Position numbers and translations under genes: made by a program. Source: Bedellia somnulentella (Eukaryota; Arthropoda; Insecta; Lepidoptera; Bedelliidae). From it: 64,000 nucleotides of DNA. Location of the stretch: positions 9,205,608 to 9,269,607 of the forward strand of contig OY755191.1 in assembly GCA_963576735.1 (NCBI GenBank). The letters are read 5' to 3'. Under the pieces are notes generated by a model, which did no database searches, was not told the DNA's origin, and saw only the letters and a list, made by a program, of their open reading frames with translations. Below are positions 32,501 to 44,500 of this stretch, piece after piece (positions within the stretch are counted from its first letter, which is position 1; every line of letters begins with the position of its first letter).

Positions 32501-35500
32501 CAGTGCGAGGAACCCAAGTGTGCTCGTTGCAAGATAATGGACCAGCGGTGGCCTCGGCTAACTATATGGTGGCTGTGGCGGAAGAGGTAGGCAGAGATTA
32601 GTATTAGTTTTATATTTTTATGTTAGTTGAGAGGAATAATAGAATATGCCAACTCTCAGTGCGAGGAACCCAAGTGTGCTCGTTGCAAGATAATGGACCA
32701 GCGGTGGCCTCGGCTAACTATATGGTGGCTGTGGCTTAAGAGATAGGCAGAGATTAGTATCAGTTTTATATGTTTATGTTAGTTGAGAGGAATAATAGTA
32801 TTTGCCATCTATCAGTGCGAGGCACCAAAATGTGCTCATTGCATTGCAGGAGAAATATATGATGGCTGTGGCTAAAGGGTAATATTTGATAAATTAGTTG
32901 TGGGAGTATTACTGTTTTTTCAACTATTGCATGGCTATAAAAATGCGCCATATTTTTACCTTTTATTTCATTCTGATAATAATAACTTCAACGTATTTTT
33001 ATGCATATATGCCCCCATAGCATGAATCGTTTGAGAGTAGTTTATTACGTGAAGACTGAGCTACTGATATTATTCATTATACATACCTACATACATATAC
33101 TCACGGCTATAAATCCCATGAAGGGGTAGCCAGAGCTAGGGAATTAAAAATTCCTCAGCCACTTTTGGAAGTTGCGTGGGGAAAAGATGGTGAAATAAAG
33201 GTTGTTGGTGATGGGTCTCCAACCGCATCGCCCAAAAATCCAATAAAAAGCCCCGATACCCTTAGTCGCCTCTTACGACACCCGTGGGTAGAAAGGGGTA
33301 GCGACATTCTAAGCCGGCACTACACGGCAAATCTGTTTTTACACAATTAAGTTATTTAATACCTGGAGCTTTAGCTACCATTCTACCATACCATACGTAA
33401 TTTAAACAACATATCCTACAGGAAACCGTAGGCTCAACAACATATGGAGTATGCTTCATAGACACCTCGATAGGCCAGTTCCATATTGGTCAGTTCAAAG
33501 ATGACAAGCATTCGTCGAGACTGCTCACTACTTTGGCACATTATCCGCCGGCTTTGGTGAGTATTGTTATCATAAGCAAAAATAAAAACATGAAAAGTGA
33601 AAATAAATTAAAAAGAAAAACTAATTAAATAACAATGACCAAAAAAAAAAATACAAAATGGCAATAGGCTATTTGACGATGTTTTGAAAACTACCTTAGG
33701 GTATATATTTATTTATAAGGAGCCCTAAAAAAATACTTTTCTCTCTTAATTTTAGCTATTTTATTAAAAAATCGAAAAAGAAAATGCAATATCCAAATAT
33801 GCCGCCAAAACGCGACTTTTAGCAATATGGCGGCCAGTGACGTCAACAGTGCATAATCATCATTGTTTATTTATTGTTGTTGGTGATTTAAAATAGTTTA
33901 GATTTCTCTCTTTTTTATTTAACTCTTACCATATGTGTAAAATTATTGAAATGAGTTCTTATTAATGTTGTGCAGTGCCTCAATGCTCTAATACAACAAT
34001 AAAGACTCCTAAAAAACTAAAGTAATAAATTTTATGGAGCTCCCTACTCTAGAAAGTGTACTTTTTTTCCAATAACATTCCACTTCAGTGGTAGAGGGTC
34101 CTCACTTCGGCGATGGGCCCACATTAAAAATGCAACTGCATGCTTACAGCCACCAGCTGAAGCAGCACAGTCCAAGCACTGACAGCTCACTATTTCATAC
34201 TTTTCTTCATTAACAACCATGGTAACGTTGTAGGAACTAGCCCTCACTTTGTGCTCCGGACAAATCTTGCACTTCATTGTGCAGAACCCAGATTCGCGAC
34301 AAAGTTGTACATAGCCAATGGCATCATCGCCATACGTTTCTCTCGCTGACCTGAAAAGGTAAACAGATATTAAAGTAACAAATATGATGGAACTGACATA
34401 ACGTAAAAATAGTCATACAACTGCGAGAATTACATACAAGTTGTGTGTTATTTTTATGATTTGCCAATAACAATGTAGGACGTGATCTAATATCAATGGT
34501 TACGAAGGATATACTTACATTGATGTTTTCACATTCCTCAGTTCAGCAGCATGGAAATCTGGATTATCTTTGAAGAAAACGCCAACCATTATTGCGTCCA
34601 CTTTTGGTAGATTTCGACTGTCAGCTTTCTCGAAATTAGTTTCCATCATTACTTTTATTATCAGAACAATCCTAAGCGATAGAAATCCAATAAAATCCTG
34701 AAAAATAGTAGCGAACACCAAGGAACGAAACTCTGCTTATACACCATTTACGTCATCAAATAGCCAATCACGGTCGTTTTTAGTCACGTGACAGCTGCAT
34801 AAAAAAAAACTAATTTTAGGAGATGGATTTTGTTAAAATAATGCAGTTTTTTAATCTCGAGTTATTACAAATCGCTCCAAAAAAACAATATTAAGTTTGA
34901 TGAGATAAAAGAAATGTATATTTTTATTACTGTCAAATAGCCTATTGTAATTGATTAAAATACTATATTAGCTAAGAATGTTATAATTGTTATGTTTTTA
35001 TACTCGTATGTATAAGTAGGGCAATTATATATGCCGTTTTAGAATCAACTAACTTTATTCAAATATATAACTACCCACTACATAATAAATAAAACTATCT
35101 ATAACAATAATGTACTTTTGATTTACCTATTCCACATATCTTCACGTAATACTATAAATTCTTAATATACTAATTCGATATTTTTCTATTCTAGAAATTT
35201 CTTGTCATGTTTGTAGTCCGCAATATTACATAATCGAAATTATTGTCGAAAACTTATTCATAAAGATGAAAAGTGGCTGAGGAATTTGAAATTTCTCAGC
35301 CATTGTTGGAAGTTGAGTGGGGAAAAGATGGTAGAATAAAGTCTCCAACAGCATCGCCCAAATATCCCTTAAAAACCCCAAGTCCGTTAGTCGCTTCTTT
35401 CTTACGTACACCCACCGGAAGGAATGGGGTAGTGCTATTCTAAGCCGACACTACACAGCATATTCATAAAGATTTATTTCATTATTAATGAAATGCTACT

Positions 35501-38500
35501 GTTGGTTGTTCTACAAAATCTCATATCATTTTATATCCTATCTTAATTGCTTAAACATCTCACTAATCATTAATACCAAATTAAATACCTGTAATTTCAG
35601 CTAATCTACGACCGTAAAAGCACACCGAAAACTACCAAGCTGCTGTCTACCCATTGCCACTCGGCGCGTCGTGAATCTCGAAACATGTGGTCTCCAGAGA
35701 ATACTTTGAAAACTCTCGCTGAAAAATATTATAGGACTAATGTTGATGGAGACTGGCCTAGTGGGATTAAGCCGTTTTTGCATGATGGTAATTTTGATAT
35801 TTGCTTTTTTGTACTACTTAAATTAGAAGGACGAATGAGGTTAAATAGTTTACGAAGCTTTCTAAGTGTTAAACCTTACGACGACCGTGGCCGAGTTGAT
35901 AGGTGACTATCTTCTGGGTCCGGAAGTCGCGGGTTCGATCCCCGCTGAGAGAAACATTTATCTGATGAGCATAAATGATTGTTTCTTAGTCTTGGATGTT
36001 ATTTATATGTGTATTATATAATATTAAATATATCGTCGAGTTAGTATCCCATAATTCAAGTTTAACTTAGTTTGGGGTTAGCTTGATCTGTGTATAATAT
36101 GTCCGTATAATATTTATTTAGTTATTTTAATGGGTAATAAACGAGCTATTATGTCGAGTAACTTAATAAGGAAGATCTTTTCTGCCCAACGACCAGAACA
36201 TATTACACAAATTTGACAAACGAAAGGCAAGGAAAATGTTTAATTAGAATTACTCTTCCCTAATGAGAATTCTACTTGGTCGCGGTATAATAGTATAAAA
36301 CTAATCTCGAAATTCTCAAAATTGGAGCAGTTTAGATCTACCAGACCCATGACAAACAAATATAAATAAATATTTATACATACACACATACATATTCTCA
36401 CGCCGTTAGTTCCCATTGGGGTAGGCAGAGACTATCGATCGCCACTTTGTACGATCCTGGCAAATCTCTCTAGCTTCATTCACATCCATCAATCTTTTCA
36501 TACATGCTCTTTTATTCTTCGTACTACGGACACCTGCCTTTTTGAGTACATTTTCTATTTGATCCAAATGTGTCCTCCGAGGTTGTCCTCTACTAACATT
36601 ACCTTCCACATTGGCTCTATAGATCTCTTTTACCAATTTAATTTCATCAATTTCAATATTTATATAGTATTATATAGTAAATTTGATAGCTGTCCCAGTA
36701 CTCATAATTATGACGCGCGAACTATAGCTTCCTTCTAGCCTTCAACAAAATCGCTCATGATTTGAGGCACACTATTATAGCTGTTACTCTGAAAAAATAG
36801 AGTATTATCTTTTCTTTAATTAAACTTCCTACTCCTATGTATATTTTCAGGTGACGCATTAGGTCTAACTCCAGCCCAAAACTGCTATTTAGCAGTAAAA
36901 GCCTTAGGTGGCTGCGTAGCTTACCTCACAGAATGCCTCTTAGACATACAAATATTAGGAATGGCCCAGTTTTCCCAATACATGCCACCCGACATACTAA
37001 ATACGACCTTATCGCAAGAGATGAAGAGCGAATATCCAATGGAAAGTAGTAATTCGATGGTGCTCGATTCGATAACGTTGAAGAATCTAAGGATAGTACA
37101 GGATGAAGGATGTTTGTATGACAAGTTGAATTTTTGTTCTACTGCTTTTGGGAAACGGTGAGTTTTTTTGGGGTTTTTTTGTGGGGCTGGTGTATTTTAT
37201 ATTTCAATTTGCTGATATCTTAGTATTTCTTTTTGAAATTGTTTTCGTTAAACAGCTATTATGCACGCTTTTATGTTACATTATGGTTACTCTCAGTAAA
37301 TTCGACTTAAGAAGCGCTATAGCTGTCAAGAGAGAATGCCCTTTGTACATTGGATCTAATATCACAACTTTTCAATCAGATACAAATTCATTTTTTACTT
37401 TTTCAGATGTATAATGTCGGCTTGGAAAAGCACTACCCAATTCCCATAGGTGTCCGTATGAGGCTACTAAGGATATTGGGGCTTTTAAAAGATTTTTTTG
37501 GGCAATGTAGTTATTTTACAATCTTTCCCTCTCAACTTCCAAAATTGGCTAAGGAAATTCTTATTCCGAAGCTCTGGCTACCCCTTCTAAAGAATTTTTC
37601 CATGAGTGTATCTATAAAATTATGTATTTTTTCATGTTCCCTTTATATTTCAGTCACTCAAATAATATAAAATTAAACTTTTAAATAATAAACAAGTCAC
37701 TTTATACAATCATTTGCATATTCCAGCTTGCTATACCAATGGGTATGCACGCCAAGTTGTAACAGTAACGTCATAGAGGAGAGACAGGCGGCTGTCAAAG
37801 CGTTGTATGAGAACGGGGCGCTGTGTCAGGAAGCTCAGGCCATTTTGACTGGCTTGCCTGACTTGGAACGATTGCTGGCCAAGTAAGTTATTATATTTCA
37901 GCTTGCTATACCAATAGCATCCCAAGCTGCAATACTCCCGAACTTAATTTACATTAATTATATGTTTATGACAGTTTTTTTTCGTTGTTATTTTAGGCAA
38001 ATTAGGGTTCTGAGGCTTTTAAAGGGGTTTTTGACATTGCGCTCTTCATCATCATCAACCAAATCGCTGGCTGGTGGAAGACCTCTCACCAACCCTCTTA
38101 AATAAATAACCTCAATTTTATATTATGTGCCCACTCAATTAGCTATGGAGACTAAGGAATTGCTATTTTTGAACTTTAGCTATCTGTTTTAGAAACTTGT
38201 AGGCGTGAGATTAGGTTTTTAATCACTATCTGAAATTGTCTGTAAGTTTACATCGAGGTTACGATCTGAGCTAGTGAGCAATCTTGGAATTATCATAAAT
38301 CATCAATCATCATCATCATCAAGTTTGAATGTTCAGCACTACACTCAGTGAAATGTAGATGGCGTTCGTGATTTAATAGCTTGAATATATAAATTACTAG
38401 CTTTCCGCCCACGGCTTCGCCCGCGTGGTATTTGGTTATGTCATCGCTTACATTTTTAATCACTATCTGAAATTTGCTGTTAGTCTACATATCGAGGTTA

Positions 38501-41500
38501 CGATCTGAGTGAGATGCCCGTATGTGACCAAGTGAGAGGTAGATACATAATTTTTCCATCATTATCCTGGTTGTCATATAATGCATGTTGATGTGGTGCT
38601 TGTTAAGCAGGTGGTTAGAAACCTATCACTAACAATACTTTATTTCACAACATTCTCAACTTCTAAAAATGGCTGAACCTTTAATAGCTATCGAAGATAT
38701 CCTCGTAGAGGCAATGGTCCGTCAAACCGAACATCATTTATTAACTGGCTAGAAATAAATTCAAAAAATAAATGAAGCGAATTTAAACAATGATCTCTAT
38801 TACAGAGTGCACGCACTAGGTAACCTAAAACGTTCAAAGGAACATCCCGATGCGCGTGCAATCTTCTACGAAGAGAAAATATATTCCAAAAGAAAAGTAT
38901 TGGATTTCATAGCAGTTTTGAATGGCTTTACCGCTGCGCTCAAATTGGTTGATCTTTTGAAAGGAACCGAATCTATTTTACTGAGACAATTGAGTCAGTT
39001 TGCTCCTGATGGCAAGTTTCCTGATTATAGAGATTCTTTGACGTTCTTTAAGGTAAGAAATCTATCATCATAATCGCAGCTAATTAACAGCCACCGTGGG
39101 TTCCCCAAAGATTTTCACATCGGCTTTCCGTGTCCTTTTTTTATTTCTTTCGATCGTATATCTTTCATCCTTACTGGTGAAGTCAATTTCAACCAACAAA
39201 ACTTTTAACGTCTCAGATTGAAATGACAAAGTTAATTACAAATTTCTGTAGTGTTAAGTGTGATTATTTGCCATTTTATGATAATTACTCCAACCAGTGG
39301 GATTACCTATTTCCAAGTAAATTTTAAACATGAAAGTCATATTAATAACTCTCAACCAAACGTTTATTCAGCTTATTTCCCTTATAATTAATTATTCCCT
39401 TAGCAACCGTGATAGCCCAGTGGGTAGAACACTCGGTTATCGTGCAAACGACTAGTGTTCAAATCCTGGGTCGGGCCTACACCAATTTGTCTTTTCTAAA
39501 GACATATGTGTGGTTAATTTATCATGGTTGTTAACGGTGAGGGAAAACATCGTGAGGAAACCCACATAGCTGAGTTGTACTTAGTAATGTGACAGTGTAT
39601 TCGTACAAAACGGCGATAGGCCTGCCCCCTATCACGTGAGTACACTGTCCATGCAAAACGTGGGTACTCTGAACCCCAGGTGACAAAGTCACGTGATGTT
39701 CAGAAGTATTAGTACCTCTGCCAACCCCTTCGGGGATATTCGGCGTGAGCGTTTATGTTTATGTTATATGTTATGTTATTCCCTTATAATGTGTTGTTTT
39801 CTGCATTTTTCTTCCATATTCTTTAGCTTAAATAAGACTTATGTTACAGGCATCGTTCAACCACGCCGAAGCAGAGAAAGAAGGTCGTATTCTGCCCGGA
39901 CAAGGAGTGGACCAAGAATACGATAACACTTTGAAATTAATAGCTGATATTCAGTCTGAGTTGGACGATTATTTGCAGGAGCAAACCAAGTATTTTAAGT
40001 GTAAGGTTAGTTAATTTTAGTTTAAAATAGCACTACCACTTAAGTTATTGTTGGTGTAGTATGAGGCGACTAATATTGCAGTCAGAAATCCATCACTAAG
40101 GATTCTTTGATATGGGAATTAATTTAGAAATTGAAAACTAGTTTCTGGGAGATTCATCAACTAAACTTGCACACTTAATAATTTGTAGATTGTGCAAGTA
40201 ATTACCTACTACAAATAAAAAAAAACATCCAATTTTAGTATTTAAGTCTTTCACAACCCCCATTTCAAATTCCTAGCTCTTTTAGGTATAAAAGGTAACA
40301 GGCTTTCTAATATCTGCATAATAAATTGCAGGTAGCCTACGTAGGTGCAGATAAGAAACGTTACCAACTGGAGGTGGCACAAACGGCAGCCTCTAAAGCT
40401 GGCCCCGATTACCATTTGGAAGGGGCTCGGAAGGGGTACAAGAGGTTTTCTACTGATGAAACTAAGGTGAGTGAGGAAATTCAGCTTTGATATTTTTTTC
40501 TCTTGATGTCTGTTTTATAGCAATTTATATGCTAGAACTTGTTAATTTATTACCTGTGGACCGCCCAATCTTCGCACAGGTAGTGTTATGTTTCACCTAT
40601 CTTTTTCAATCTTTGCTCGCCCCTTATGGAATACAGCATGATGCAATATAGCCTGTTACTTCTGAAGGTCGTGGGACTCGTGGGTTTTAATTGTTGAAAG
40701 AAATTTTGAAATCGGTGAGCTGTTTCGCAGCCTATTCATTTCAGTCATACAAATCTTAGTAGACCAGTGTTATTACTGAGTTGGTTCTCTTCAAACAAAA
40801 ATTTGAAAAATAAATTCATTTGTGGGAACAGCAAAGATATACTGGCCAGTACACCCTGCTGTGTAACAACTTTGAATTTGTATTTATGCTTAGCTAGAGA
40901 AACATTTCGATACCGCGATGTACGATTTTTTATGACGCTGCTAGTATGCGAGTGAGTTCGCCGTCTAGCGGTCGCCACACATTCATGTAGATTTCATTCA
41001 TTCAGTAGATGAGTTTACATTATTTACTTTATATACAAAATGTGTCTGCTGATAAGAATTTATAGAAATTTAATCCGACCAGGCAAAACTTCATATGCCA
41101 TTAATTGTATTGAATATTTTTTGGGTGTCGACATAATTATTAACAACAAACATATTTTTCGAAAAGAAGTTGAAGGAAATAATTAAAAATATCTCTTCTT
41201 TCCAGGATCTACTAGCCCGCATGATGGCCGCCGAAGACCAAAAGACCAACGTCCTAAAAGACCTGAGTCGTCGAATATTCGAGAAGTTCTCATCCGAATA
41301 CGAAAGATGGGAGAGTGCCATACAATGCGTGTCTGTACTTGATGTGTTGTTAGCGATGGCGGAGTTTGCTAGGCAACAGAATGGCGATGTGTGTCTGCCT
41401 ACACTTTCACGGGATAGCGGGAAGGTAGATATTTTTTTTATTTGGAACATTCTGGTATAACTTTGACAGCTTGCTGAGTATGACTTGGCCAGGGATGCAA

Positions 41501-44500
41501 AATTTTTCTCGATATTCCATTTTTGTTCCTTTTTACCTTGTCTTACCAATATTCGGCTATAATTGCAAAAGAGGTTTCCAGAAAAGAAAAGTCGGTATAA
41601 ATATTTTTTCAGGCTCTTTTGAAGGTAGACTGTTTTTTTCGTGTAACATTTGGTGTACCTTTGATACTTTGGCGGTAAGGATTCACTCCAGCTTCCATTT
41701 TATTACCTTTTCTTAATCTTAACTTAAACTATATTCGCGATGATAAATCCAAAAGAGATAGTAAAGAGAAGCACTATCATATAATAGTTAGACAAGTTCT
41801 CATCAGAATACGATAGATGGGAGAGCGCCATACAATGCGTGTCTGTACTTGATGTGTGATCGCTAACAGCGATGGTGGAGTTTGTTAGGCAGCAGAATGA
41901 AGATGTGTGTCTGCCTACAGCTCTTACGGGATAGCGGGAAGGTAGATAGATTTTTTATTTGGTAAAAGTTTGATAGATAGGTAACAGAAAATTGGCCAGA
42001 AATGCAAATACACTCGCGTTGCGAATTAAAAAATAAATTTAATTTCCAGCCCTTCATAGACATAAAAGACGGCCGCCACCCATGCATCCCAAACATCGAC
42101 GATTTCATTCCGAACGACACTACTTTGGGAGTGAACGAAATGAACGGAGCGAATTTACTATTGCTCACTGGACCTAATATGGGCGGGAAATCTACGCTGA
42201 TGAGACAAGTTGGATTGATCACGGTTTTGGCGCATTTGGTAAGTTGTTTTTAAATTACTGTGGATTACACATTTATGTGTTCAGTTACTTGTTGATTGTT
42301 TAAGTCGAAAAGTCTCGAATGCCCAATCTTGTGCCCATTTTCAAATTGACAAGATTTAAAGTCAATAAAACCTGTATTTTTTAGGCTTGAAGTTAGCTTC
42401 GTCACATGTTATTTTTGAAAGAATTCAGACAACGTAGTTGAAACGTAATAGATAGATTTAAACTTTGGGCCGCTTGAAGCTATACGGAAAAAGTATTTAT
42501 TCTTAATATTTTTTCAATATTAATACTTTAATCATATATCTATTAATTGGCAATTTCAGGGTAGCTACGTCCCCGCCAGCTCAGTCTCTATGTCCACAGT
42601 GGACCGAATATTCACTAGACTCGGCGCTTCGGACGATATACTTAGTGGACAATCCACGTTCCTACTCGAGATGAGTGAGACGGCCGCCATCTTGAAACAC
42701 GCTACGACACGCTCCATAGTGCTGTTGGATGAGTTGGGTGAGATGGTTATGTAGTTGTATGATGGTTTGTTTGTTTGTTTGTCTTGGGAGTACATATATA
42801 TACTGTATCCTGAGAGGAGTGAATAATCTACTTTCCTGTTTGAGACGAGTGAGACGGCCGCCATCTTGAAACACGCTACGACACGCTCCATAGTGCTGTT
42901 GGATGAGTTGGGTGAGATGGTTATGTAGTTGTATGATGGTTTGTTTGTTTGTTTGTCTTGGGAGTACATATATATACTGTATCCTGAGAGGAGTGAATAA
43001 TCTACTTTCCTGTTTGAGACGAGTGAGACGGCCGCCATCTTGAAACACGCTACGACACGCTCCATAGTGCTGTTGGATGAGTTGGGTGAGATGGTTATGT
43101 AGTTGTATTATTGTTTGAGTTGGGAGTAAATATATATACTGTATCCAGAGAGGATAGTTAACAATTCACCTGGTCAAGGTAAATGTGGAGGTAGAGGACG
43201 CTGACACCAGGAAAGAAAGACATATTTCGCAAGAGTGATTACTGGACACTAGTTACTGGACTCAGTTGGCAGAGCGACTGGGGTGTAGACCGGGATGTCG
43301 TGGGTTCAAGCCTGCTTGTGTCGAATTTTTTTTCTTTCCTTGATTGGTTAGTAAAATAATTATTCCTACATGAGGTTTCATGCACAATAAAGTCTAATCA
43401 AATTAACAGAGTTGTTGTGACAAGCGAAGTAAATCTAAGTCCGCTTATCACACTATTTTTTTCGCTACTTTACTCTTTGTATCTCGTCGCTTAAGATAAT
43501 GATGAACGAAATATATTTTTTTCCAGACGTTCGCGCAGTCAAAAGCGAACTTTTTAACTTACTACAAATGACAAACACTCTTTTCTTTACCCAGGTCGTG
43601 GTACCTCAACCCACGACGGCGCGGCCATAGCCTCAGCCGTGGCCGTCCATCTGTCAGAACTAGGCCCTCGGGTCATATTCTCCACCCACTACCACACCCT
43701 GGTGCACCATCTGGCAGAGCGGCCTGGGGTCTGTCTGGGACATATGGTGGGTATATGGCAAAAGTTTGTTTCATAGGAGTTGTATGGTCATTATCATACT
43801 TAACCCTTTATAAGGCAGAGGCCATATGGCGACCACCATAATTTCAACCTTATCTACCTTCAAATAGAAGTGAAATACAATGAATTTTTGATCATACTAC
43901 ATACACTTTATAAGGCATTATAAAGGGTTAAGACTAAGTAAAAACGAAACAAATTAGTGCGCAGTTTCAAAGTCAACCTTAGCGTTAGGTGCACTTAAAA
44001 CAAACAAGAATGGCAGCCTTGGATGGATACTTGCAGTCTGACAGCTGACAGTAAATATATACCTTCAAAATGCCCAACTGTGTAATTAAAGAATCATTTT
44101 GCACTGGTAAACATGTCTAAAAACTATCTTCTTTTTTCTTGTTAAAAAGTTTTAATTAAACTAACTAAGCAGCAATGAGTTTTCTAACCGATGAGTAATA
44201 AGATAAGATGGAATATTAAGTGACTTCCATCGGTGCACGCTGCAGCCGATTCACTCACTCTAATAAGGGCATCTCACTCAGATAGTGATAGATCCTACAC
44301 CGCGGTATTATTTTGTAATGTACCAACACTATGTGCTTATTTTTTGTTGATGAAATTGTTTCCTATACTTGTTGGCATTTCTGTAGCAGACTTATTTAAT
44401 ATTATTATTATATGTTAAATATTATATTAAGGGCCGGCGCTGACTGCCGGCATGGCATGGCAAAGGATTTCGGTACAGATATAGCATTTTTAATCTTATT

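Noticed and set aside
35880..35955. tRNA-like sequence
   Set aside because: A- and B-box-like motifs are present, but the acceptor stem is lacking and the sequence continues into a repeated SINE body, so it is a SINE head and not a tRNA gene. The same applies near 10285, 28800, 29040, 39420 and 43280.
42565..43065. 166-codon minus-strand open frame with internal repeats
   Set aside because: Antisense artefact of the 174-bp tandem repeat of MSH6 exon 17; the repeated peptide simply reflects the repeated DNA.
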